This document shows positions 47,159 to 58,507 of a stretch of 64,000 nucleotides of DNA, piece after piece. A model generated the notes under the pieces. It saw only the letters and a list, made by a program, of their open reading frames with translations. It made no database searches and was not told the DNA's origin. The first letter of the stretch is position 1. Each line of letters opens with the position of its first letter. The position numbers and the translations under genes are program-made. Source of the stretch: Bolinopsis microptera (Eukaryota; Ctenophora; Tentaculata; Lobata; Bolinopsidae); assembly GCF_026151205.1 (NCBI RefSeq), contig NC_087084.1, forward strand, positions 250,001 through 314,000. Reading direction: 5' to 3'.

Positions 47159-47622
47159 AGGTAGCTACTGAATATGTTTATTTGACCAGGTAGCTACTGA
47201 ATATGTTTATTTGACCAGGTAGCTACTGAATATGTTTATTTGACCAGGTAGCTACTGAATATGTTAATTTGACCAGGTAGCTACTGAATATGTTTATTTG
47301 ACCAGGTAGCTACTGAATATGTTTATTTGATCAGGTAACTACTGAATATGTTTATTTGACCAGGTAGCTACTGAATATGTTTATTTGACCAGGTAGCTAC
47401 TGAATATGTTTATTTGACCAGGTAGCTACTGAATATGTTTATTTGACCAGGTAACTACTGAATATGTTTATTTGACCAGGTAGCTACTGAATATGTTTAT
47501 TTAACCAGGTAGCTACTGAATTGTTTATTTGACCAGGTAGCTACTGAATATGTTTATTTGACCAGGTAGCTACTGAATATGTTTATTTAACCAGGTAGCT
47601 ACTGAATTGTTTATTTGACCAG
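47159..47622 (+). repeat. 29-bp array, part 2
   Basis: About 16 more copies of the unit of 41921-43959. The last copies carry a 1-base deletion (GAATTGTTT) in two places, probably from duplication of a variant unit pair. Confidence 0.95.
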
Positions 47623-47841
47623 GTAGACAACAGAAGCAGGATTACGTACCTCACTACACTAAGGATAAGAGAAAGTAATAACTGTTGGAAACACGATGTC
47701 AGAGGTCTTTCGTTTGATCTTTAAGATTAAATAGACTTTTTCGAAAATTTCACGTATGCTCGAATGCTTCGAAACATTTAATATCTGCTTCAAAATTCCA
47801 TTTAAATGTATAACTTATAGAGAGCAATATTATTCCGACAA

Positions 47842-47912
47842 ATACCCTAACCCTAACCTAGAACCGTAACCCTAACGGCTAACGGCTAACGGCTAACGGC
47901 TAACCCTAACAA
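47842..47912. repeat. Degenerate telomere-like tract
   Basis: CCCTAACCCTAACCTAG, then CGTAACCCTAACGGCTAACG and repeats of GGCTAA, ending CCCTAAC. It mixes TTAGGG-type and variant hexamers over 70 bp. Similar short tracts lie near 36180, 41100 and 55465. Confidence 0.7.
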
Positions 47913-47990
47913 CAGAATTTTCGTGAATTTGAAAATGTATAGTTCTTATAGTGCACATTGCACAATAACTAGCTTACAGTTGATCTTCAG

Positions 47991-48106
47991 GTGGGGTTTC
48001 GTTCATAACCACACTAAAAGTCCCGGAACCTGAACATTGGAATGTAGACAGAAGAGGAAATATTACTACCCTGGGTACTGGCAGACAGCCAAGACAGTAC
48101 AATTGA
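47991..48106 (+). CDS. Small two-exon gene, exon 2
   Basis: Acceptor TTGATCTTCAG|GT in phase 1, matching the donor at 41920. It encodes GVSFITTLKVPEPEHW, NVDRRGNITTL and GTGRQPRQYN, then TGA. The joined product has 94 residues. FLTTLRV and FITTLKV, and W..DVRGNI and W.VDRRGNI, are repeated motifs across both exons, which supports the pairing. I do not recognise the family. A donor-like G|GTACTG after NITTL could mean a further exon. Confidence 0.5.
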
Positions 48107-48154
48107 AGCTGAAAGGTTCTGTAATCTGTACAGACTTACCTTACACATCAACCT

Positions 48155-49975
48155 CTACTAGTTACTAGGCAACCTCTACTAGTTACTAGGCAACCTCTAC
48201 TAGTTACTAGGCAACCTCTACTAGTTACTAGGCAACCTCTACTAGTTACTAGATAACCTCTACTGGTTACTAGATAACCTCTACTGGTTACTAGGCAACC
48301 TCTACTAGTTACTAAGCAACCTCTACTAGTTACTAGGCAACCTCTACTAGTTACTAGGCAACCTCTACTAGTTACTAGGCAACCTCTACTAGTTACTAGG
48401 CAACCTCTACTAGTTACTAGATAACCTCTACTGGTTACTAGATAACCTCTACTGGTTACTAGGCAACCTCTACTAGTTACTAAGCAACCTCTACTAGTTA
48501 CTAGGCAACCTCTATTAGTTACTAGGCAACCTCTACTAGTTACTAGGCAACCTCTACTAGTTACTAGGCAACCTCTACTGGTTACTAGGTAACCTCTACT
48601 AGTTACTAGATAACCTCTACTAGTTACTAGGCAACCTCTACTGGTTACTAGGTAACCTCTACTAGTTACTAGAAAACCTCTACTGGTTACTAGGTAACCT
48701 CTACTGGTTACTAGATAACCTCTACTAGTTACTAGATAACCTCTACTAGTTACTAGATAACCTCTACTAGTTACTAGGCAACCTCTACTGGTTACTAGAT
48801 AACCTCTACTGGTTACTAGGCAACCTCTACTAGTTACTAAGCAACCTCTACTAGTTACTAGGCAACCTCTACTAGTTACTAGGCAACCTCTACTGGTTAC
48901 TAGGTAACCTCTACTAGTTACTAGATAACCTCTACTAGTTACTAGGCAACCTCTACTGGTTACTAGATAACCTCTACTAGTTACTAGGCAACCTCTATTG
49001 GTTACTAGGTAACCTCTACTAGTTACTAGGCAACCTCTACTGGTTACTAGGTAACCTCTACTGGTTACTAGGCAACCTCTACTAGTTACTAAGCAACCTC
49101 TACTAGTTACTAGGCAACCTCTATTAGTTACTAGGCAACCTCTACTAGTTACTAGGCAACCTCTACTAGTTACTAGGCAACCTCTACTGGTTACTAGGTA
49201 ACCTCTACTAGTTACTAGATAACCTCTACTAGTTACTAGGCAACCTCTACTGGTTACTAGGTAACCTCTACTAGTTACTAGGCAACCTCTACTGGTTACT
49301 AGGTAACCTCTACTGGTTACTAGATAACCTCTACTAGTTACTAGATAACCTCTACTAGTTACTAGGCAACCTCTACTGGTTACTAGATAACCTCTACTAG
49401 TTACTAGATAACCTCTACTGGTTACTAGATAACCTCTACTGGTTACTAGATAACCTCTACTGGTTACTAGATAACCTCTACTGGTTACTAGATAACCTCT
49501 ACTGGTTACTAGATAACCTCTACTGGTTACTAGGCAACCTCTACTGGTTACTAGATAACCTCTACTGGTTACTAGGCAACCTCTACTGGTTACTAGATAA
49601 CCTATACTGGTTACTAGGCAACCTCTACTGGTTACTAGATAACCTCTACTGGTTACTAGGCAACCTCTATTGGTTACTAGATAACCTATACTGGTTACTA
49701 GGCAACCTCTACTGGTTACTAGATAACCTCTACTGGTTACTAGATAACCTCTACCGGTTACTAGATAACCTCTACTGGTTACTAGATAACCTCTACTGGT
49801 TACTAGATAACCTCTACTGGTTACTAGATAACCTCTACTGGTTACTAGGCAACCTCTACTGGTTACTAGATAACCTCTACTGGTTACTAGATAACCTTTA
49901 CTGGTTACTAGATAACCTCTACTGGTTACTAGGCAACCTCTACTGGTTACTAGGCAATCTCTACTGGTTACTAGA
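48155..49975. repeat. 21-bp minisatellite, about 86 copies
   Basis: The unit AACCTCTACTAGTTACTAGGC has GGTTAC, AGAT and AGGT variants. Long variant series repeat (for example blocks starting near 48280, 48460 and 48820), so the array grew by duplicating many units at once. The first half is mostly CTAGTTAC and the second half mostly CTGGTTAC. Confidence 0.97.
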
Positions 49976-50984
49976 TATGTGCTACTGTAGAATAATAATT
50001 TGTAATGGCTGGATAGTTTACATATGAGACAAGAGAAACGCTAAAAACTACTAGTACTACTCCGCAAGCAATCTTAGGACGCGAGGAGAGTTGGGACTCA
50101 TATTTTAGACCTACACAAGCTTCTACTAGTTACTAGGCAACTAGTAGAGAAACACAAGCTTCTTCATACATTGCTATCTTGTAGAAATAGCTTTTCTAAA
50201 CTTACTATTTTATGAGAACGATATATTTTTCAGGATATTTTTAATTTAGCAAAGACTGTTATAGTTGACACTTCTTGAAAATGTATAAATTGTGAAATAC
50301 TTACATGAGCACATTACCTTAGCAACAAAATAGCGTATTTATTGTGGAGGGTTATAATATACTTACTATGTAGAATATTGAATATAATATCATTATCATA
50401 ATATTACTAGTATACACTTTGTATAGTAAATATGATATTACAATAATATTAGTACATTCAAACTTATGGTGAGTGAATATAATATTAAAATACTATAGTA
50501 TACTATAGTACTTTAATACTCACTAGCAAATACTAACTAGTATACTTATTACTTATACTACATACTATAGTGAATATCATGCTCAAACACAAATCAAATA
50601 AGAGACTTAAGGGGAGAGGGGGGGGGGCCAGACTTAAATCTGACGAAAATCTCAAATTCTGTAATTTAACAATTATAACATCTTATCTCAGGTTCCAATA
50701 GTTAATAATAACTATTAACTTAATAACGTCCTACATCGTTGAACAAGTTACAAATAAGTGGAGATAAAGTTATACAATTATTAATAAATTATCTGGAACA
50801 AAGTTCTTCTTCTTTATCTTGGCGTTTATCGACATATATACTTAAAATTCTCCAACCAACCAATATTTGGTAGCTAAAGATAACAACCTCATCATAATTT
50901 TGTGCAATAGATTTTCTCATAAATTCATTAAAATCTCATAAAGAATCTCTGTATAGGAATCTTCTAGCAATATCTCACTCGTCA
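49976..50984. other. AT-rich sequence, nothing recognised
   Basis: Rich in ATA/TAT runs near 50350-50580. A G-run at about 50615. No gene recognised. Confidence 0.4.
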
Positions 50985-52944
50985 TGTGATATTATACCGT
51001 TACCATGGTAATATCATAGTATTACCACAGTAACCATACCGTTACCATGGTATTATCATAGTATTACCACAGTAACCATACCGTTACCATGGTATTATCA
51101 TAGTATTACCACAGTAACCATACCGTTACCATGGTATTATCATAGTATTACCACAGTAACCATACCGTTACCATGGTATTATCATAGTATTACCACAGTA
51201 ACCATACTGTTACCATGGTATTAACATAGTATTACCACAGTAACCATAGCGTTACCATGGTATTATCATAGTATTACCACAGTAACCATACCGTTACCAT
51301 GGTATTATCATAGTATTACCACAGTAACCATAGCGTTACCATGGTATTATCATAGTATTACCACAGTAACCATACCGTTACCATGGTATTATCATAGTAT
51401 TACCACAGTAACCATACCGTTACCATGGTATTATCATAGTATTACCACAGTAACCATACTGTTACCATGGTATTAACATAGTATTACCACAGTAACCATC
51501 ACCGTTACCATGGTATTATCATAGTATTACCACAGTAACCATACTGTTACCATGGTATTAACATAGTATTACCACAGTAACCATCACCGTTACCATGGTA
51601 TTATCATAGTATTACCACAGTAACCATACTGTTACCATGGTATTATCATAGTATTACCACAGTAACCATACTGTTACCATGGTATTAACATAGTATTACC
51701 ACAGTAACCATCACCGTTACCATGGTATTATCATAGTATTACCACAGTAACCACACTGTTACCATGGTATTAACATAGTATTACCACAGTAACCATACCG
51801 TTACCATGGTATTATCATAGTATTACCACAGTAACCATACTGTTACCATGGTATTATCATAGTATTACCACAGTAACCATACTGTTACCATGGTATTAAC
51901 ATAGTATTACCACAGTAACCATCACCGTTACCATGGTATTATCATAGTATTACCACAGTAACCATCACCGTTACCATGGTATTATCATAGTATTACCACA
52001 GTAACCATACTGTTACCATGGTATTATCATAGTATTACCACAGTAACCATACTGTTACCATGGTATTAACATAGTATTACCACAGTAACCATCACCGTTA
52101 CCATGGTATTATCATAGTATTACCACAGTAACCACACTGTTACCATGGTATTAACATAGTATTACCACAGTAACCATACCGTTACCATGGTATTATCATA
52201 GTATTACCACAGTAACCATACCGTTACCATGGTATTATCATAGTATTACCACAGTAACCATACTGTTACCATGGTATTATCATAGTATTACCACAGTAAC
52301 CATACTGTTACCATGGTATTAACATAGTATTACCACAGTAACCATAGCGTTACCATGGTATTATCATAGTATTACCACAGTAACCATACCGTTACCATGG
52401 TATTATCATAGTATTACCACAGTAACCATAGCGTTACCATGGTATTATCATAGTATTACCACAGTAACCATACCGTTACCATGGTATTATCATAGTATTA
52501 CCACAGTAACCATACCGTTACCATGGTATTATCATAGTATTACCACAGTAACCATACTGTTACCATGGTATTAACATAGTATTACCACAGTAACCATCAC
52601 CGTTACCATGGTATTATCATAGTATTACCACAGTAACCATACTGTTACCATGGTATTAACATAGTATTACCACAGTAACCATCACCGTTACCATGGTATT
52701 ATCATAGTATTACCACAGTAACCATACTGTTACCATGGTATTATCATAGTATTACCACAGTAACCATACTGTTACCATGGTATTAACATAGTATTACCAC
52801 AGTAACCATCACCGTTACCATGGTATTAACATAGTATTACCACAGTAACCACACTGTTACCATGGTATTAACATAGTATTACCACAGTAACCATACCGTT
52901 ACCATGGTATTATCATAGTATTACCACAGTAACCATCACCGTTT
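50985..52944. repeat. 42-bp minisatellite with a palindromic core, about 46 copies
   Basis: The unit includes CATAGTATTACCACAGTAAC and CGTTACCATGGTATTAT. TACCATGGTA is a perfect 10-bp palindrome in each unit. Units differ at one spot (TACCG, TAGCG, TACTG, TCACCG). The order of these variants near 51214-51700 recurs near 52304-52800, so a block of about 1.1 kb has been duplicated. Confidence 0.97.
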
Positions 52945-53065
52945 CATATTGGTCACTCATTATTTGAATTGAAAACTGGAAAATCTCGTCATCTCACGCG
53001 AATATAAAATTACAGGGTTACCAGGTTACCAGGTTACCAGGCTATCAGGTTACCAGGTTACCATT

Positions 53066-53196
53066 TCATGTAAAGATCGCTTGAAATATAATAAGGAATG
53101 TTAAGGAAGGTAGGTAGGTTTTATTAGACGAGTTGCAAAGATCCTTCAGACAAAACTCTCTCTGACAGTTGGACCACAACATGTTACACTGGTAGT
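53066..53196 (-). CDS. Ly6-like gene, exon 4 and stop
   Basis: Acceptor ATATTATTTCAG|AC in phase 1. It encodes DYQCNMLWSNCQREFCLKDL and then CNSSNKTYLPSL and a hydrophobic end, TGA at 53066-53068. FCLKDLCN is the Ly6 C-terminal signature. Confidence 0.85.
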
Positions 53197-55899
53197 CTGA
53201 AATAATATGATTATTATAACTATTGAAATGATTATGATAATTATAATTATAAATTATGGCATTGCCCATATCTGGTCCAATTTTGGCTAAATTATGGCAA
53301 ATCACTTTGAGTTTGACATGCCCAATACCAAGCTTTGGGTACTTGTAGCTACTAGTCTCCTGAACACGTAATTAAATTTTATCCAACTTAGACAAAAATT
53401 GGCTGAGTTATGTAATAATATGGCCACAAATTTTGAATTTGGCCGCCAAATTAAAAAAAATGTCAAACTAAAAATTCCACTCCAAAACTTAAGGTTAAAA
53501 TTCGATTCTACATTTATTTTGAAAATTCAATAGCAAAAATATCGAAAGCAGATATCAGTTTCACGAATATCGCGAACTGAGATATGGGCGATTTCGTTCA
53601 TTTTTGGCCATTTTTGAGCAAAGAATGCAGAGTTAAATAAATATTGAGCTGTTATTCATAGAGAATGCGTAGTTTAGGCAGAGTTGAGACACAGTTAATA
53701 AACTGCGTCTCAACTGAGTGACTAAAATACTATACAGCAAAAACAGAAGCATCTAACCAAACACTCTAACCCTCCCTCCCTCCCTCCCTCCCTCCCTCCC
53801 TCCCTCCCTCCCTCCCTCCCTCCCTCCCTCCCTCCCTTAAAATATGGGCATGGTTGCCACGCAGGAACCGGTGGGCGCCCGAAATCCGGAACCCCTAAAA
53901 AGTTAGGTAAATGCCTTAGTTTGAAGATCAACTGGAAAAAAATCAGGGTGAACATTAAGCATTTTTTGTATTGAGAGCCCTGGGTCAATTATCAATGACA
54001 ATACGAATGTACATTGAACTGACTAAAAGGGCTAGATCCTGGTGAACCCCCCCCCCCAAGTTGAGGTCCTGGTGAAACCCCCCCCCCCCCTAAACAAACC
54101 TTGGTCTGATTCCATACAGCCTCTTTTCTGATAACTTAATCCGTTGTATTTGTAAGTCATTGCGACACAGTACTTCTGACTTCCACATTTCTTCTTAAGA
54201 TCGCATTCCTGCAGTTGCTAGGTTACAGATACTAAGTAAATATAAGATCGCATTCCTGCATTGTATGTAGTATAATTTAAAATACTTAATCGATGGAATT
54301 TTAATATTGAACGAACTTTATATATTTGCTAGGCAGCAAATGCTAGGTTACAGTTGCTAGGTCACACTTGCTAGGCTACACTTGCTAGGTTACAGTTCTG
54401 GTTGCTAGGTTACAGTTGCTAGGTTACAGTTCTGGTTGCTAGGTTACACTTGCTAGGTTACAGTTCTGGTTGCTAGGTTACAGTTGCTAGGTTACAGTTA
54501 TGGTTGCTAGGTTACAGTTGCTAGGTTACAGTTCTGGTTGCTAGGTTACACTTGCTAGGTTACAGTTCTGGTTGCTAGGTTACACTTAACCTAGTGTAAC
54601 CTAGCAATCAGAACTGTAACCTAGCAAGTGTAACCTAGCAAGGTTACACTTGCTAGGTTACAGTTGCTAGGTTACACTTGCTAGGTTACACTTGCTAGGT
54701 TACACTTGCTAGGTTACACTTGCTAGGTTACAGTTCTGGTTGCTAGGTTACACTTGCTAGGTTACAGTTCTGGTTGCTAGGTTACACTTACTAGGTTACA
54801 GTTCTGGTTGCTAGGTTACACTTGCTAGGTTACAATTCTGGTTGCTAGGTTACAGTTGCTAGGTTACAGTTCTGGTTGCTAGGTTACACTTGCTAGGTTA
54901 CAGTTCTGGTTGCTAGGTTACACTTGCTAGGTTACACTTGCTAGGTTACACTTGCTAGGTTACAGTTCTGGTTGCTAGGTTACACTTGCTAGGTTACAGT
55001 TCTGGTTGCTAGGTTACAGTTGCTAGGTTACAGTTCTGGTTGCTAGGTTACACTTGCTAGGTTACAGTTCTGGTTGCTAGGTTACAGTTGCTAGGTTACA
55101 GTTCTGGTTGCTAGGTTACACTTGCTAGGTTACAGTTCTGGTTGCTAGGTTACAGTTGTTATATTTGTTGCGTAACAGTACCAACCGCTGAGATGAAGCG
55201 TTCTTTCAAGGGATTTTCGTTGGTTTGACATGTGTAGCACTCTAACTCACAACTCACTGAAATAAAAAGAAAAACGTTAATTTATTTTATTCAATCATAC
55301 GTTACCAGTTTACCAGGTTACTAGGTTACCAGGTTACTAGGTTACTAGGTTACCAGGTTACCAGGTTAACAGGTTTATAGGTTGCCAATCATAGTTAAAA
55401 ATCACTCTACACTCGACTATCACGTGACTTTTTTAACACGTTCTTTAGCGGCGCCTCTACACTAACCCCAACCCTAACTAAAGCATATGTTAAAAGCCTA
55501 ACCCTAACGATAAATTAGACCAACTTCCTTATATCTTTATATGGTCATATCACGTGATCGAGACAGTTTTTCGCTGATATCTCGCCAGGGGAGCACTTTA
55601 ACCCTATGTCATGTGGGGTGATTCGGAATCAGCGTTCAAAAATACATCAACTAAAGTTGGTTTCAAAAATCTCAAAGTTCGAGTGTAGAGTAATTTAGCA
55701 CGATCTCACAGTTCGAGTGTAGAGTAATTTAGCACGATCATCATCATTGGTCCAGTAAAAAACAACCACTCACAGTTTTACATGAATCTAATTTATAATA
55801 TGGTGCTATTTATCCATATTATCCACTATATATATATATATATACACACTTACCTAAAGTTACTAATGTTGCTGTCAGAATAAATTTGATGTAATTCAT
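53066..55899 (-). CDS. Ly6/uPAR-like (three-finger) GPI-anchored protein, four exons
   Basis: Four minus-strand exons give about 118-121 residues. Order: signal peptide, LECYTC, ECDLKKKC, YC, RGC, QC, NC, FC and DLCN, then a hydrophobic end. This is the ten-cysteine Ly6/uPAR pattern, with the hallmark LxCxxC start and the final C-N. The last about 16 residues (YLPSLTFLIIFQAIFT) without a basic tail look like a GPI-attachment signal, after a short Ser/Asn linker. The family holds small cell-surface modulators of receptors and adhesion. The partner is unknown. Phases agree at junctions 1 and 3. Junction 2 (exons 2 to 3) works only with weak donors, so this is either an unusual splice or a damaged allele. 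The 5' end coincides with the edge of the inverted repeat. Confidence 0.8.
53340..53770. other. Intron sequence, nothing recognised
   Basis: AT-rich part of Ly6-like intron 3; no feature seen. Confidence 0.4.
53771..53837. repeat. CCCT microsatellite
   Basis: About 16 copies of CCCT inside Ly6-like intron 3. Two C-runs follow at about 54048 and 54078. Confidence 0.95.
54100..54208 (-). CDS. Ly6-like gene, exon 3
   Basis: Acceptor CAACTGCAG|GAATGC, donor CAAG|GTTTGT, phase 0 in and phase 1 out. It encodes ECDLKKKCGSQKYCVAMTYK and YNGLSYQKRGCMESDQ, four cysteines. The acceptor and first 14 exon bases (GCAG|GAATGCGATCTTA) are duplicated 47 nt upstream. The upstream copy leads into an in-frame stop and is a decoy. 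Confidence 0.8.
54330..55158. repeat. Ly6-like intron 2 array: 14/20-bp units with an inverted segment
   Basis: Units TGCTAGGTTACACT and TGCTAGGTTACAGTTCTGGT alternate (about 34 bp per pair). At about 54588-54640 the same units run in the opposite direction (CTAGTGTAACCTAGCAA and onward), then the array returns to its first orientation. Confidence 0.95.
55186..55256 (-). CDS. Ly6-like gene, exon 2
   Basis: Acceptor CTTTTTATTTCAG|TG in phase 1. It encodes SCELECYTCQTNENPLKER and FISA. The 3' limit is uncertain: GCG|GTTGGT (55186) or ACT|GTTACG (55177) keeps phase 0 with exon 3. The stronger GTTG|GTACTG (55182) does not. Confidence 0.7.
55296..55385. repeat. GGTTACCA/GGTTACTA repeat
   Basis: About ten copies of an 8-9 bp unit in Ly6-like intron 1. 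The same motif is at 53016-53063 and 62365-62420. Confidence 0.9.
55455..55740. repeat. Dispersed repeat shared with 41090-41370
   Basis: Second copy, same orientation, with GTGATCGAGACAGTTTTTCG and GATTCGGAATC. The end block GTTCGAGTGTAGAGTAATTT is tandemly doubled here. Confidence 0.6.
55854..55899 (-). CDS. Ly6-like gene, exon 1 (signal peptide)
   Basis: ATG at 55899 in CGAAATGAA. It encodes MNYIKFILTATLVTL, a short signal-peptide core, and ends TTTAG|GTAAGT, phase 1, matching exon 2. The inverted-repeat arm begins 3 nt upstream. Confidence 0.75.
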
Positions 55900-56261
55900 T
55901 TCGTTTCTTCAATCATTCAATCTATAAATACAGGATATGTTAATTTTACAATTAAATTAACAGAAAAGAAAAAAATTAGAACAATAATATGATAAATAGT
56001 AGGTAATCTAACTAGAATTCTAGTTATCTAACTACAATTAAGCTAATCAAAAAAGGCTAAAAACAATAGTAAATGGACAGTGGACACGGAAATTCTACAA
56101 ACAGTTTCTGAAATGCTAAAACTCTAACTAATTACATTAATTAAATAGAAGAGTTTTTGAAATACTGCACCGTAATCTGATGTGCACTAATGATCTAGTA
56201 GCAGTGTGTAGTTAGAGTATAATGATCTAGCAGGACTCATGCTCTTTCCATTTACATGTGT

Positions 56262-56803
56262 AATCAACTAAAGAACTAAATGAAGTAGTGTAATTAACTA
56301 AAGAACTAAATGAAGTAGTGTAATCAACTAAAGAACTAAATGAAGTAGTGTAATTAACTAAAGAACTAAATGAAGTAGTGTAATCAACTAAAGAACTAAA
56401 TGAAGTAGTGTAATTAACTAAAGAACTAAATGAAGTAGTGTAATCAACTAAAGAATTAAATGAAGTAGTGTAATTAACTAAAGAACTAAATGAAGTAGCG
56501 TAATTAACTAAAGAACTAAATAAAGTAGTGTAATCAACTAAAGAACTAAATGAAGTAGTGTAATTAACTAAAGAACTAAATAAAGTAGTGTAATCAACTA
56601 AAGAACTAAATGAAGTAGTGTAATTAACTAAAGAACTAAATGAAGTAGTGTAATCAACTAAAGAACTAAATGAAGTAGTGTAATTAACTAAAGAACTAAA
56701 TGAAGTAGCGTAATTAACTAAAGAACTAAATGAAGTAGTGTAATTAACTAAAGAACTAAATGAGGTAGTGTAATTAACTAAAGAACTAAATGAGGTAGTG
56801 TAC
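56262..56803. repeat. 30-bp minisatellite, about 18 copies
   Basis: Mirror of 1790-2853 with half the copies. Unit AACTAAAGAACTAAATGAAG then TAGTGTAATT. Confidence 0.95.
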
Positions 56804-57449
56804 TACTGGGAGATACTAAAACTCTTCAGCCTCCAATCTCTCCAAAGAAGACGAGAGAGATATATGATAAATGCCTGCAAAATCCTCAATGGCAAAATAG
56901 GGACATTGAATCGGATTACAACACGTGCAAATGCAGGCAAAGTAAAAAGTTGCTAAGCAACAGTAGCTAGGTAACATTAACTCTACTTTTTGCTCCCTCC
57001 ACGTGCAGGTCGGATAGTGATCACGTGTTACTGACTGTCGAATAGAGATTCCTGGACAGCAGGATATGCAGTAATTAGTAATTAATTAGTAATTAATTAG
57101 TAATTAAAATCTGCTGGAAAGGTTGAGCACGCTGGTTCGCTCATTTAAGTGTTAATTGATAGGAAGATGTGCAGCCACTGACTGTCTGACAGTGAATACT
57201 ATTATCAGTGTAATAGTGAAATAAAGATATAGTGAAATAGCGAATAGAGAAATAGTGAAATAGCGAAATATTGAAATAGTAAAATAGTGAAATAGTTATT
57301 GCAGAATTAGAGTCAAACATTGTCTGTGGAATATTTGAATTGCTAAGACTACCTTACATTTACTAAATTGGAAATTTGGAACCAGATCAAGTAGTTAACA
57401 AGTCTTACAAACTTCTGAAGAAACCGAGTAAAACCATATCTCGCTACAA

Positions 57450-58047
57450 TTGCTAGGTAACAGTTGTTAGGTTAAGTTGTTAGGTTACAGTTGCTATGTA
57501 ACAGTTGCTGGTAAGAGTTGCTAGGTAAGAGTTACTAGGTTACTGTTGCTAGGTTACTGTTGCTAGGTTACTGTTGCTAGGTTACCTGTTGCTAGGTTAC
57601 TGTTGCTATGTTACTATTGCTAGGTTACTGTTGCTAGGTTACTGTTGCTAGGTACTGTTGCTAGGTTACTATTGCTAGGTTACTATTGCTAGGTTACAGT
57701 TGCTTGGTTACTATTGCTAGGTTACTGTTGCTAGGTTACTGTTGCTAGGTTACTGTTGCTAGGTTACAGTTGCTAGGTTACTATTGCTAGGTTACTGTTG
57801 CTAGGTTACTGTTGCTAGGTTACTATTGCTAGGTTACTATTGCTAGGTTTACAGTTGCTAGGTTACAGTTGCTTGGTTACTATTGCTAGGTTACTGTTGC
57901 TAGGTTACTGTTGCTAGGTTACAGTTGCTAGGTTACTATTGCTAGGTTACTGTTGCTAGGAAACAGTTGCTAGGTTACAGTTGCTAGGTTACAGTTGCTA
58001 GGTTACTGTTGCTAGGTTACAGTTGCTAGGTTACTGTTGCTAGGTTA
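57450..58047. repeat. 14-bp minisatellite, about 42 copies
   Basis: Mirror of 490-1130. Unit TTGCTAGGTTACTG with variants. Confidence 0.95.
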
Positions 58048-58507
58048 CACCTCTCCTTCAAAGAAAGAAAAATTACTCTGACTTGTCAAACAACAATTAT
58101 TTCAGCCTCTAAAAAATACGAGAACTGGTAGAAATACCATTGTACTGCTGACTGCTCTCTGATAGGCGAATTTGTGTCACGTGACCATAATGCAGCTCTC
58201 TGATTGGTGTTTAGCTCGCCGCCTCCATCATCACCAAGACTGTCTGCCTCCCAGTCTACCTGATTATAAGACTAGTACAAATAATAGTTGTAGACATTAC
58301 ATAACTAGTGTGACCCGTACATTATATAGTCATTCAGTGTCACAGACACAAACTAGTCTCCTACTCCGCATGCAGCCCTGAAATGTGACGTTACTTATAT
58401 TTTAGTGTTACAGTAATAGTTCACAAGGAATGTTATAAAGAAACAGTTTAAATTCGGCTGACAAAATGATCTGCTGTGATCAAAAGTGGCAAAGCGTATT
58501 AGGAAGT

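Noticed and set aside
44458-47160. Several 65-178 codon frames opposite or within the LINE
   Set aside because: Shadows of the 1016-codon LINE frame.
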